From assembly GCA_934169575.1 (NCBI GenBank), contig CAKPOA010000005.1, positions 9,548 through 73,547 on the forward strand: 64,000 bases of DNA, written 5' to 3'. The position numbers and the translations under genes were made by a program. A model generated the notes under the pieces. The model saw only the letters and a list, made by a program, of their open reading frames with translations, had not been told where the DNA came from and did no database searches. Positions 32,631-42,302 of this stretch are shown in pieces. Origin of the DNA: an uncultured Clostridia bacterium. GTDB lineage: Bacteria; Bacillota; Clostridia; TANB77; CAG-508. Position 1 is the first letter of the stretch; each line of letters starts with the position of its first letter.

Positions 32631-34336
32631 TTATCAGGCATTTCAATTCCTAATAAATTTGCTCCTTGTTTTAAAACTTTTCCTGTTGCCAAAGTCAAAA
32701 ATACTCTTGCATTTTGAATATTTTTATCATCACAAATAATCTTGTTTTCATTATAAAAACTACTATAAGCTTTTGCTAAATCAAGTAAAAATCTAGCTAA
32801 AATAGAAGGCTCATTTTTTTCCGTTACTTGAATTAATACATTTTCAAAATTATACAATAATTTAATAATATTTAAACTATATTCATCTTTTAAAATATCA
32901 ATGCAAACATCTTTAGCATTTGGCATTATTCCACTTTTTTCAATTACACTTTTTGTTCTAACATATGTATATTGTATATATGGACCTGTTTCACCTTGAA
33001 AATTCAATATTGTATTCCAGTCGAATATTTCATCTTTTAGTCTATTTGTTGACAAATCATTAAAAATAACTGCACCAATTCCAACTTTTTTTGCAACATC
33101 ATCTTTATTTTCTAAATCAGGATTTTTTTCCTCAATAATTTTCTTAGCTCTATTTATAGCTTCATTTAATAAATCTTCAAGTTTTATAATATTTCCTTCT
33201 CTTGTTGACATTTTTCCTGTAGGCAATTGAACCATACCAAAAGGAACATGAACAAGACCATCTATATATTTTTTATCTAGTCCTAAATATTTTGCTACTG
33301 CAAAGATTTGTTTAAAATGTAAAACTTGTTCATATGATGTAACATATATACTTTTATCATAATCATAAGTTCTTGCTCTATACATTAATGCTGCTAAATC
33401 TCTTGTAGCATATGTTGTTGAACCATTTGATTTTACAATTATACATGGTGTATCAATTCCATCTGATTCTAAGTTAACAATTTTTGCCCCTTGTGAATCA
33501 GTTAATTTTCCATTTTTTTCTAAGATTTCAATGATTTCATTCATCTTATCAGCATAAAAAGCTTCCCCATTCCAAGAATCAAATTTGCTTCCAAGTATAT
33601 CATAAACCTTTTTAAATTCTTTTAAACTAAGATCTTTAAATTTTTGCCAAATTTCAACACAATAAGGTTCTCTATCTTCAAGCATCTTAAAATTGTCTCT
33701 ACATTTTTCTAATACACCTTCATCTTCTTTACATAGCTGATTTATTCTTACATAAATTTTTGTTAATTCATTAATTGGGTCATTTTCAATATCATATTCA
33801 TTTCCCCATAATTTATAACCTTCAATAAGTTTACCAAATTGTGTTCCATAATCACCTAAATGATTTACTCCTATAACATTAAATCCTAAGTATTTATATA
33901 TATTATATAATGAGCCACCTATAACTGTTGAACGTAAATGCCCAATATGAAAAGGTTTTGCAATATTAGGAGCAGAATAATCTATTACAACATTTTTATT
34001 TTTTCCAAATTCAGATTTTCCATATTCTTTTTCACTACCAACTTTTTCTATAACTTGTTTAATAAATAAATCTTTATTAATATAAAAATTCAAATAACCA
34101 CCTACAACATCAACTTTTTCTATATTTGCTCCTAATTCATTATTTATATTAGCTTTTATTTCTGTTGCAATAATTTGAGGTGATTTTTTTAATGTTTTTG
34201 CAAGACGAAAACATGGAAAAGCATAATCTCCATTTTTACTATCTTTTGGTATCTCTATAAAAGATATTACATCATTTACATCAACATTTGTAATATCTGC
34301 AATTTTTTTTGCAATTTCTAATTTAAAATCTATCAT
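32624..34336 (-). CDS. argS: Arginyl-tRNA synthetase
   Basis: A class I synthetase of 570 residues. The HIGH motif is in PNIAKPFHIGHLRS near residue 122, and the KMSKS counterpart is KMSTREGN. It has a C-terminal DALR anticodon domain. It attaches Arg to tRNA(Arg). It is the last gene of the PBP-cysS-trpS-argS operon, starting nine bases after trpS. Its stop codon lies inside the arm of hairpin repeat C. Confidence 0.97.
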   Translation of the reverse strand: MIDFKLEIAKKIADITNVDVNDVISFIEIPKDSKNGDYAFPCFRLAKTLKKSPQIIATEIKANINNELGANIEKVDVVGGYLNFYINKDLFIKQVIEKVGSEKEYGKSEFGKNKNVVIDYSAPNIAKPFHIGHLRSTVIGGSLYNIYKYLGFNVIGVNHLGDYGTQFGKLIEGYKLWGNEYDIENDPINELTKIYVRINQLCKEDEGVLEKCRDNFKMLEDREPYCVEIWQKFKDLSLKEFKKVYDILGSKFDSWNGEAFYADKMNEIIEILEKNGKLTDSQGAKIVNLESDGIDTPCIIVKSNGSTTYATRDLAALMYRARTYDYDKSIYVTSYEQVLHFKQIFAVAKYLGLDKKYIDGLVHVPFGMVQLPTGKMSTREGNIIKLEDLLNEAINRAKKIIEEKNPDLENKDDVAKKVGIGAVIFNDLSTNRLKDEIFDWNTILNFQGETGPYIQYTYVRTKSVIEKSGIMPNAKDVCIDILKDEYSLNIIKLLYNFENVLIQVTEKNEPSILARFLLDLAKAYSSFYNENKIICDDKNIQNARVFLTLATGKVLKQGANLLGIEMPDKM

Positions 34337-34345
34337 CTTGTCCTC

Positions 34346-35350
34346 CTATTCAAAATAATCTAAATTCATTGCTTTTTTCACTTTTTTCATAGTTATTTTA
34401 GCTTCTTGTCTAGCATGCTCTGTACCTTCTTTTATTATTTTTTCAATTATCTCTGGATGTTTTTCATAATATGCTCTTTTTTCTCTCATTGGTCTTAAAT
34501 ATTCAATAATAATATTTGCAAGTTGTTTTTTACAAGCAACACATCCACGTGCACCTTTTCTACATTCATTGCAAACTTTTTTACACTCTTCTTTTGGTGC
34601 AAACAAATTAAAATAATATGAAACCATACAAACATCTGGATTTCCCAAATCATCTTTTCGAATTCTATTTGGGTCTGTTATAGCACTCATAACTTTTTTA
34701 GTGATTTCTTCCTCAGAATCTGAAATATATATGGCATTTCCAAGTGATTTTCCCATTTTGGCATTTCCATCTAATCCCTTAATTCTTTTGCCTTCAGAAA
34801 GCATAATTTCAGGTTCTCTTAAAATTTCTCCATATATGCTGTTAAATTTTCTTACAATTTCTCTACATTGTTCAATTAATGGTTCTTGATCTTCTCCTGC
34901 TGGTACTAAATTACCATTTAAAACTGTGATATCAGCTGCCTGACTTACTGGATATCCTAAAAATCCATATGTTACACTTTCTCCAAAAACTTCTTTTTTT
35001 TGTGCTAATTCAGTTTTTACAGTAGGATTTCTCTCTAATCTTGCAATTGTAACTAAATTAGAATAAAATACAGTTAACTCAGCTGTTTCAGGTATCATTG
35101 ATTGAATATATATTGTGGATTTTTTAGGGTCAATTCCACAAGATAAATAATCAATAATAAGTTCTCTAACATTTTTTCTAACCTTTTCCGGATTATTAAA
35201 ATTATCTGTTAATGCTTGTACATCTGCAATCAAAATAAAAGTTTCATATTCATTTTGTAATTTTACTCTATTGGCTAAAGAACCAAAATAATGACCTATA
35301 TGAAGTCTACCTGTTGGTCTATCACCAGTTACTATTCTTTTTTTCTCCAT
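34346..35350 (-). CDS. trpS: Tryptophanyl-tRNA synthetase with Fe-S-type cysteine motif
   Basis: A class I synthetase of 334 residues. The signature is GRLHIGHYFGSL and the second motif is KMGKSLGN. Near residues 245-285 is a cysteine set C-x21-C-x6-C-x2-C (DVC ... NEC, GARGCVAC). It resembles the C-x22-C-x6-C-x2-C [4Fe-4S] motif described for Thermotoga maritima TrpRS, which contacts the tRNA anticodon loop. No T-box precedes it. It lies between cysS and argS (37-bp and 9-bp gaps). Confidence 0.95.
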   Translation of the reverse strand: MEKKRIVTGDRPTGRLHIGHYFGSLANRVKLQNEYETFILIADVQALTDNFNNPEKVRKNVRELIIDYLSCGIDPKKSTIYIQSMIPETAELTVFYSNLVTIARLERNPTVKTELAQKKEVFGESVTYGFLGYPVSQAADITVLNGNLVPAGEDQEPLIEQCREIVRKFNSIYGEILREPEIMLSEGKRIKGLDGNAKMGKSLGNAIYISDSEEEITKKVMSAITDPNRIRKDDLGNPDVCMVSYYFNLFAPKEECKKVCNECRKGARGCVACKKQLANIIIEYLRPMREKRAYYEKHPEIIEKIIKEGTEHARQEAKITMKKVKKAMNLDYFE

Positions 35351-35387
35351 TTATAACACCCTTTCTTAAAATCAGAAAAGAGCAAAA

Positions 35388-36779
35388 CTACTCTTTTCCG
35401 CGTTTTATTATTTCATAGTTATTTTTATTATCTTTTATTATATACCCTTTTGATAAAATCTCATCTCTAATTCTATCAGACTCAGACCAATTCTTTTCAT
35501 TTCTTGCAACTTCTCTTTTTTCTGCAAGATTTATTATTTCTTCTGGTATTTTTTCTTTATCTTCTTTTTTGTCAATTTTAAGTCCTAATACAGTATCAAA
35601 TTTAAGTAATAAATCAGCAAATTTTTTTGATTTATTTGGATTTTTGATAACTTCCCAAACAACACTCATTGCAAGAGGCATATTTAAATCATCATTTATT
35701 GCTTTATGAAAATTATTTTCATATTTCTGAATTATATCATCTGATACTTCATCATTTCCTTCAAGATGTTTTTGATAACCATTTCTTAATTTTGAAAGTG
35801 CTTTTGAATTTGATTCAATCCCATCCCAAGTAAAATTAATTTTAAATCTATAACTACTTGAATATGTAAATAATCTATATACTAGTGGATCATATCCTCT
35901 ATTTTCAATATCTTTTATTAAATAAACATTACCTAAACTTTTAGACATTTTTCCACCATCTATAAGTAAATATTCACCATGCATCCAAAATCTTGCAGGA
36001 TTTTTACCACAAGCACCTTTACTTTGTGCAATCTCATTTTCATGATGTGTTGGTATTAAATCAATTCCACCTGTATGAATATCAAAAGTTTCACCTAAAT
36101 ATTTTTGCCCCATTGCAGAACATTCTATATGCCATCCTGGGTAAGATAGCCCCCATGGACTTTCCCATTTCATAATATGATTTTCTGGTGCTTTTATCCA
36201 TAAAGCAAAATCATATGGATTTCTTTTTTCAGAATCAACTTTTACTCTTGCACCTGCTTTTTGCTCATCAAGATTAATCCCTGACAAAACACCATATTTA
36301 TCTAATTTTGAAACATCAAAATATATCGCAGTAGAAGTTTCATAAGCATATCCATTATCTATCAATTTTTTAACATATTCTATCATCTCTGGAATATGAT
36401 CTGTTGCTTTACAAATTATTTCTGGTATTTCAATATTCAATTTTTCTAAATCTTCAAAAAATAATTTTGTATAATATTCAGCAATTTCTAGTGGCGATTT
36501 TTTCATCTCTTTTGCAGATTTAATCATTTTGTCTTCTCCCTCATCACCATCAGAAACTAAATGTCCAACATCTGTAATATTCATTACATGTTTTATTTTA
36601 TAACCATTATATTTTAATACTCTTCTCAAAACATCTTGAAATATATTTGTTCTCATATTTCCAATTGTTGCATCTTTATAAACTGTAGGTCCGCAAGAAT
36701 AAATGCGAACCTCATCTCCTTTTAATGGCTCAAACTTTTCTTTTTGTTTTGTTAAAGTATTATAAAAATATATATCCAT
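35388..36779 (-). CDS. cysS: Cysteinyl-tRNA synthetase
   Basis: A class I synthetase of 463 residues with the zinc ligands of the Cys pocket (CGPTVY, GWHIECSAM, THHENEIAQS) and KMSKSLGN. The usual HIGN at the end of the first signature is TIGN here (YKDATIGNMRT), so the first histidine is replaced by threonine. TrpRS enzymes tolerate the same change, so activity is expected. It begins eight bases after the PBP gene and precedes trpS. Confidence 0.95.
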   Translation of the reverse strand: MDIYFYNTLTKQKEKFEPLKGDEVRIYSCGPTVYKDATIGNMRTNIFQDVLRRVLKYNGYKIKHVMNITDVGHLVSDGDEGEDKMIKSAKEMKKSPLEIAEYYTKLFFEDLEKLNIEIPEIICKATDHIPEMIEYVKKLIDNGYAYETSTAIYFDVSKLDKYGVLSGINLDEQKAGARVKVDSEKRNPYDFALWIKAPENHIMKWESPWGLSYPGWHIECSAMGQKYLGETFDIHTGGIDLIPTHHENEIAQSKGACGKNPARFWMHGEYLLIDGGKMSKSLGNVYLIKDIENRGYDPLVYRLFTYSSSYRFKINFTWDGIESNSKALSKLRNGYQKHLEGNDEVSDDIIQKYENNFHKAINDDLNMPLAMSVVWEVIKNPNKSKKFADLLLKFDTVLGLKIDKKEDKEKIPEEIINLAEKREVARNEKNWSESDRIRDEILSKGYIIKDNKNNYEIIKRGKE

Positions 36780-36787
36780 ATATCCTC

Positions 36788-39502
36788 CTAATTTTCTTCT
36801 TTATTTGAATCTTTTTCATTATCTTTATCTGTTTTTTCTGTTCCTTTATTATCATCAACTGTATTATCTTTTAATGTATTATCAGTTTTATTTGTATTAT
36901 CTTGTTTTTTATTTTCTGTAACAACAATTGTTCTTGTAGCTGTGACTGTTTCTTTTCTTGAGTTTGTTACTGTATATGTTACAGTATATGTTCCAGCTTT
37001 AGATGTATTTACATTTCCAGATATTAATATTTTATTTGTTAGATCTCCATCTATACCATCTGTTACAGTAGCACCTTTTTCAGTATAAGTATCCCCAACT
37101 TTTAGATTTATTTTTTTATCACCATTTAATTTTATTTCTGTTTTTGCATCAGAATTATTTTCTGATTTTGTACTATTTTTTGTATGTTCTGTACATTCTT
37201 TTGTAGGTGCTTTTCCTTTATTTGTAGAACCACTTCCACTTAAATTAGTCCATAACCCTAAAGTTTCTTTTGGAATAGTATTTGAAAAATATTTTGTAAT
37301 AACATTTGGGCAATATTCTGTAGCTAAATCTCCAGAATCTTCACATATTTTTACACCACCTGATTTATTATCACATTCTGTTGGTTCATTTCCTTTTGCA
37401 AAAATTTCTTTATGTGTTGAACTACATTCATCTGTTGCTCTTAAACCAGTTTGATCACATACATCAATTGTAACTATTCCATCTGGTTCTTTAAATTCTG
37501 ATTTTGCTTTACCTTTATGTATAGAATTCATAATTGCACTATATATTTGACCAGCTGGACTTCTCCATTTTGAAACAACATATTCATTTTTATCAAAACC
37601 ATACCATGTTGCAGCTGTATAATAATCTGTAAATCCACACATCCATCTATCATAATGGTTATTAGTAGTACCTGTTTTTGCAGCCATATCTATTCCAGAT
37701 ATTTTACAATAATTTGCAGTACCATTTGATGAATTTACAACCGATTTTAATAAATCCTTAAGAATATATGCATTTTGTTTAGAACATACCTCTGTTGTTT
37801 CTTGTTTAGGTTTTACAACAACATTTCCTTCTGAGTCTTCAACTTTTGTATAAAATAACGGTGTTCTATATACTCCATCATTTTCAATAGTAGCATATGC
37901 AGCTGCCATTTCAAGTGGACTTATACCTTTATTTAAACCACCTATTGCTACAGATAATCCAACATCTTTAGAAGAATCTAATGTTGATATTCCCATTTTT
38001 TCTAAATAAGTTTTAGCAACAGGAACTGTAAGTTCTGCCATAATTTTTACAAATGGTATATTTTGAGAAGTTGTAATTGCACTACGTACACTAATAATTC
38101 CTTTATATGCGCCTTCATCTTCTGGTCTATATTTTCCCTCTGGGAATTCTGTTGCACAATCATTATACATTGTTGAAGCAGTAATTATTTTTTCTTCTAA
38201 TCCAGGTAAAACATCTGCTAAAGGTTTTATTGCTGAACCTGTTTGCCTCAAACTTTGTGTTGCTCTATTTTGGCCTCTTGATGTAGTTTTTTCTCCAAGA
38301 CCACCAACACACCCAACAACATAACCTGTTTCATTATCTATTACAACTGTTGCAGCTTGACTTTTTACATATTTTCCATCTTCATCTTTTGTCTTTTTAG
38401 ATTTTTGAGCATATTTATCTCCATTATCTTCCATTACAGTTTCCATATCATTTTGAACATCTGTATTTTGTGTTGAATATATTGTAAGTCCACCACCATA
38501 TACATATGTTTCAGCCATATCTTTTGACCAATTTTTCTCATCTGCAATATCAGATATTACTTTTGTTATAGTTGCATCTGTATGATATGAATAAATTTTT
38601 CCTCTTTGTTTTGCTTGTTCAAATTCTATTCCATCATCAACTTCTTTACAAGATTCGTCATATTGTTCCTGATTTATATAACCTAATTCAAGCATTTTAC
38701 TTAAAACTGTTTTTGTTCTTTTATTGATTTTTTCTTTTTTATTACTATCTTCATCATATCCATTATCACCATATGGATTATATGAATTTGGTGCATTATT
38801 AATTCCAGCTAAAAATGCACATTCAACAATATCTAAGTCTTTTGCAGATTTATTAAAATAATATTCTGCTCCAACTCCAACTCCTGAATTTCCAGAACCA
38901 ACAAAAATGATATTTAAATACATTTCTAAAATTTGTTCTTTAGATAGCATTTGTTCAATCTGATATGCTTTTGCCCATTCTTTAACTTTTCTTGCTACAC
39001 CTTGAATACCACTTTTTTCATCATCTTTAGTTATGTTTTTAACTAATTGCTGTGTTATTGTACTTCCACCAAAAGATGAACTTCCAGCATGTGTAACATA
39101 TGTAAAAATTGCTCCTGCAGTTCTTTTCATATCTACACCACTATGTTTATAAAATCTTTCATCTTCAATTGCTACATATGCTTTTGGTAAATATTCAGAC
39201 ATTTCATCTAGTGTTATTATTTTTCTGTTTTCATTTCCACTTAATTCTGCAAGTACACTATTATCTGCATCTAAAATTTTTGAATTACCTGATATCAACA
39301 ACTCTTCTTCTGATATTTCAAAATCTTGTCCCCATTTTCCATAAATCATCCCAACAATAATACCAGTACCAACAACAATTAATATTACAATTAATAATAT
39401 TATTAATTTTATTGCTAATGCTATTTTAGGATGTTTCTTTGAAAACTTTGCTTTTTTATTGCTATTTTTTTTGTTTGTTTTTTTTGTTTTATTATTTTTC
39501 AT
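36788..39502 (-). CDS. Class A penicillin-binding protein with Ig-like C-terminal extension
   Basis: 904 residues: a lysine-rich cytoplasmic tail, a membrane anchor (about 30-55) and a GT51 transglycosylase domain (EDERFYKHSGVD, GGSTITQQLVKN). The transpeptidase domain has its SxxK in TGSAIKPL, SQN, and KTGTTNNH. The C-terminus adds a cysteine-containing segment, a DUF5011/Ig-like domain (KVGDTYTEKGATVTDGIDGD) and a charged Asn/Asp/Lys tail. It polymerises and cross-links peptidoglycan. The nearest ribosome site (AAAGGAG, about 39536-39542) is roughly 30 bases from the ATG, with a small hairpin (39513-39529) between. Confidence 0.94.
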   Translation of the reverse strand: MKNNKTKKTNKKNSNKKAKFSKKHPKIALAIKLIILLIVILIVVGTGIIVGMIYGKWGQDFEISEEELLISGNSKILDADNSVLAELSGNENRKIITLDEMSEYLPKAYVAIEDERFYKHSGVDMKRTAGAIFTYVTHAGSSSFGGSTITQQLVKNITKDDEKSGIQGVARKVKEWAKAYQIEQMLSKEQILEMYLNIIFVGSGNSGVGVGAEYYFNKSAKDLDIVECAFLAGINNAPNSYNPYGDNGYDEDSNKKEKINKRTKTVLSKMLELGYINQEQYDESCKEVDDGIEFEQAKQRGKIYSYHTDATITKVISDIADEKNWSKDMAETYVYGGGLTIYSTQNTDVQNDMETVMEDNGDKYAQKSKKTKDEDGKYVKSQAATVVIDNETGYVVGCVGGLGEKTTSRGQNRATQSLRQTGSAIKPLADVLPGLEEKIITASTMYNDCATEFPEGKYRPEDEGAYKGIISVRSAITTSQNIPFVKIMAELTVPVAKTYLEKMGISTLDSSKDVGLSVAIGGLNKGISPLEMAAAYATIENDGVYRTPLFYTKVEDSEGNVVVKPKQETTEVCSKQNAYILKDLLKSVVNSSNGTANYCKISGIDMAAKTGTTNNHYDRWMCGFTDYYTAATWYGFDKNEYVVSKWRSPAGQIYSAIMNSIHKGKAKSEFKEPDGIVTIDVCDQTGLRATDECSSTHKEIFAKGNEPTECDNKSGGVKICEDSGDLATEYCPNVITKYFSNTIPKETLGLWTNLSGSGSTNKGKAPTKECTEHTKNSTKSENNSDAKTEIKLNGDKKINLKVGDTYTEKGATVTDGIDGDLTNKILISGNVNTSKAGTYTVTYTVTNSRKETVTATRTIVVTENKKQDNTNKTDNTLKDNTVDDNKGTEKTDKDNEKDSNKEEN

Positions 39503-39574
39503 ATATTTATACTATGCTAAACTTAATTTAGCAATCTCCTTTCTTTTTACATGCTACTATTATATTATATTTTT

Positions 39575-41452
39575 TCAAAAAATGCAATAGATAATAGCAC
39601 TTAAAATCCAAGCCAAAAATATTTGGTAAAACACGGCAAATAGTGTTTTTTTCTTACTTTTTAATTCATTTTTCATTGCACTTATAGCAGCAAAACATGG
39701 AGCACTAAATAAATTAAAAACTATAAAACTATATGCAGAAACACTATTGAAAAATCCAAAAGCAGTTTCTTTTGAAAATAACTGATTTTCTTGAAAGCCT
39801 GAAATTATAGCCATTGAAGAAATAACTTGTTCTTTTGCAATTAATCCTTGCAAAATAGATACTGTAGCCTCCCAACTATTAGTTCCAATTATCGGTTGAA
39901 AAATCCATGATATCTTTTTTCCTATTTGTGCTAATATACTTTCTTCAATATTTATACCATATTTTAAATCAAATGAAAAACTAAGCAAAACCCATATTAT
40001 TACTGATGCTAAAAATATAGTTGTACCAGCTCTTTTTACAAAAGACATTATTTTTTCTAACACATCTTTTATTACATATTTTAAATTTGGAAATTTATAA
40101 TCTGGAAGTTCTGATATAAAGCTTGATGATGTATTTGCAAATACATATTTTCTCATAATACTACTACTTATAATTATTATAATTATTGATAAAAAATATA
40201 GTGAGCAACTAATCAATCCAGCATTTTTGCTGAAAAAATATCCTGTAAATAATGCTATTATAGGTAATTTTGCACTACATGGTATAAATGGAACAAGTAT
40301 TGTTGTCATGTTTTTTTCATCTTGATTTTCTATAATTTTTGTTGACATTATTCCAGGTACACTACAACCAGTTCCTAATATAAATGGTATTAAAGATTTT
40401 CCACTAAGACCGATTTTTCTAAATATTTTATCTAATAAAAAAGCAATTCTTGACATATATCCTGATGTTTCTAATATAGAAATGCAAAAAAACAATATAC
40501 ACAATTGTGGTAAAAATTGCAATACAGTTGCAATTCCATTTAAAATCCCATCACATATTAAACTTTTGAGCCAATCTGATGTATTAATATTTTTTAAACA
40601 ATTTTCTATAACTACAATTATGTTATCAATTAGTTCATTTGTGAAATCAACTGTATATTTTCCGATTATTCCAACAGATAAAAAATAAATTCCAAACATA
40701 ATTACTATAAAAATAGGAATTGCAAAAATCTTATTTAAAAAAATTTTATCTAACAATTCTGTATTGCTTATCCATCTTTTTTTCTGAAAAAAACATTCTT
40801 TTTTTATTTTTGAAATATATTCATATCTTTGATATGCTATTTCTTCTTCTATTTCATCATTATTTGTTTCTAAAAATTTTATTGCTTTAGTTCTCTTATT
40901 TGTATCTTTTATATTATTTTCTGTTTTAAGAATTAATTCTTCTAAACTTTTGTTATAAATCTTTATTTTATATCTATATTCATAATTTTTTATATAACTT
41001 ATTAAATCATCAATACCTGTATTTTTTAAAGCTGATATTTCACACACTTTTGTTCCAAGCATTTTTTCCAACTTATCTACATTAATTTTTATTTTCTTTT
41101 TTTCTAATATATCAACCATATTTAATGCAATTATCACATCACAATCTAATTCTAATAATTGTGTTGTAAGATATAAACTTCGTTCAAAACAGCTTGCATC
41201 AACAATATTTATAATCATATCAATATCATTATTTAAAATGTACTCACTTGTAATTATTTCTTCACTACTATATGAATTTAAAGAATAAATTCCTGGCAAA
41301 TCAATTAAATTAAAATCTGTTTGTTTTATAATTCCTTCTTTTTTTTCAATTGTTACACCTGGCCAATTTCCAATCTTTTGATTTAATCCTGTTAACAAGT
41401 TAAATAATGTTGTTTTTCCACAATTTTGATTTCCAACTAAACATATATTCAT
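39575..41452 (-). CDS. feoB: Ferrous iron transport protein B
   Basis: 625 residues. The N-terminal G-protein domain has G1 GNQNCGKTT, G3 DLPGIYSL and G4 ALNMVD. A helical spacer leads to a membrane domain of eight or so helices with two Gate repeats (FILGTGCSVPGIMST is the first). It imports Fe2+ across the cytoplasmic membrane, the main iron form available to an anaerobe. It is shorter than the E. coli protein but normal for clostridia. It follows feoA by 13 bp. Confidence 0.96.
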   Translation of the reverse strand: MNICLVGNQNCGKTTLFNLLTGLNQKIGNWPGVTIEKKEGIIKQTDFNLIDLPGIYSLNSYSSEEIITSEYILNNDIDMIINIVDASCFERSLYLTTQLLELDCDVIIALNMVDILEKKKIKINVDKLEKMLGTKVCEISALKNTGIDDLISYIKNYEYRYKIKIYNKSLEELILKTENNIKDTNKRTKAIKFLETNNDEIEEEIAYQRYEYISKIKKECFFQKKRWISNTELLDKIFLNKIFAIPIFIVIMFGIYFLSVGIIGKYTVDFTNELIDNIIVVIENCLKNINTSDWLKSLICDGILNGIATVLQFLPQLCILFFCISILETSGYMSRIAFLLDKIFRKIGLSGKSLIPFILGTGCSVPGIMSTKIIENQDEKNMTTILVPFIPCSAKLPIIALFTGYFFSKNAGLISCSLYFLSIIIIIISSSIMRKYVFANTSSSFISELPDYKFPNLKYVIKDVLEKIMSFVKRAGTTIFLASVIIWVLLSFSFDLKYGINIEESILAQIGKKISWIFQPIIGTNSWEATVSILQGLIAKEQVISSMAIISGFQENQLFSKETAFGFFNSVSAYSFIVFNLFSAPCFAAISAMKNELKSKKKTLFAVFYQIFLAWILSAIIYCIF

Positions 41453-41465
41453 AATTTCTCCTTTA

Positions 41466-41696
41466 TTACATTTCTACAATAATTTTAGCTAAATCCTTTT
41501 TACTTACACAAATTTCATATCCCCTTAGTTCAATACTTACAGGGTCACCCATTGGTGCAATTTTCTTTATTTTTACTTTTGTTCCTTTTGTAAATCCCAT
41601 ATCAAGCAAATGTCTTTTTTTCTTTTTGTCATTAAATTCTAAACTTAAAATTATTCCAGCTTGACCTCTTCTTAATTGTGATAAATTTAATTTCAT
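41466..41696 (-). CDS. feoA: Ferrous iron transport protein A
   Basis: An SH3-like domain of 76 residues (LLDMGFTKGTKVKIKKIAPM, then GDPVSIELRGYEICVSKKDL). FeoA is a cytoplasmic accessory that binds FeoB and is needed for full Fe2+ uptake. Only about 14 bp separate its ribosome site from the left arm of hairpin repeat D. Its promoter must therefore lie inside or beyond that repeat. I see no convincing Fur box. Confidence 0.94.
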   Translation of the reverse strand: MKLNLSQLRRGQAGIILSLEFNDKKKKRHLLDMGFTKGTKVKIKKIAPMGDPVSIELRGYEICVSKKDLAKIIVEM

Positions 41697-41720
41697 AACT
41701 TACTCCTTGTATATTTTTTC

Positions 41721-41873
41721 TTATATAGCTAATATTATATTATTTTATGAATACCGCGTAAGCGACCAAACGAACGAAGTGAGTGCGATTGGAGCAATTT
41801 TCATTATATTAATTTTTAATAAGAAAATTGCGACTGCAAGGTATGAAAAAAATAATATAATATTAGCTATATA
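41721..41873. repeat. Hairpin repeat type I, copy D
   Basis: The 25-bp left arm (41721-41745, from TTATATAGCTAATATT) pairs perfectly with the right arm ending at 41873. The inner ATACC/GGTAT pair replaces ATACT/AGTAT of copies A and B, a compensatory change. The core has the ACGA-AC/GT variant of copy B. It lies directly upstream of feoA. A weak terminator for the RNHCP gene sits on the other side. Confidence 0.85.
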
Positions 41874-41905
41874 AAAAGATTTTTATGATAATTAATTATA
41901 TTCAT

Positions 41906-41938
41906 ATAAATAAAAAAAATGACAGAGAAAAATTCCCT
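41906..41938 (-). terminator. Weak terminator after the RNHCP gene
   Basis: AGGGAA/TTCTCT forms a short stem on the minus strand, followed after GTCA by eight T. Confidence 0.5.
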
Positions 41939-41939
41939 A

Positions 41940-42293
41940 TCAAAATTTATTGACTGTTAAATTTATTATCAAATTCATATCATCATCTTCTGCAGCTTTA
42001 TTCTTTCTAATTGCACCACATTTTTTACATTTAAAAATAATAACATAACCTTTTTTATTATTTATTTCAACACTTATAGGCTCTAAATCTCCATGACAAG
42101 TTTCTGCTCTATCACCCGGATTTTTATCAACATGTTTTGAATGCAAACAATATGGGCAATGGTTTCTACAAGAATAGCCCAATTTTTTCACAAGCTTACC
42201 ACAATTTTCACATACAAATTCCTCATCAATTTCTGTAAATACTCTTTTTTCCATAAACTCAAAATTGCCAAAAGGAATAGAACTTTTTGGCAA
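41940..42293 (-). CDS. RNHCP-domain zinc-binding protein
   Basis: 117 residues with the RNHCP domain: FVCENCGK, then RNHCPYCLHSKHVD with NPGDR following, C-HGD, and a final zinc pair FKCKKCG. Four CxxC-like pairs suggest two zinc sites. The family is named after this motif and its function is unknown. The start is TTG at 42293, with AGGAGG correctly spaced across the stop codon of the LOG gene, so the pair is likely translationally coupled. Confidence 0.9.
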   Translation of the reverse strand: MPKSSIPFGNFEFMEKRVFTEIDEEFVCENCGKLVKKLGYSCRNHCPYCLHSKHVDKNPGDRAETCHGDLEPISVEINNKKGYVIIFKCKKCGAIRKNKAAEDDDMNLIINLTVNKF

Positions 42294-42302
42294 TTTATCC
42301 TC

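Noticed and set aside
41697..41720. Fur box upstream of feoA
   Set aside because: The short spacer is simply AT-rich and shows no convincing GATAAT-type repeats.
2392..41873. Type I repeats as group II intron, IS200/IS605 relic or integron attC site
   Set aside because: There is no reverse transcriptase or TnpB/TnpA, no intron domain V sequence and no attC R-box pair. The private complementary arms fit none of these.
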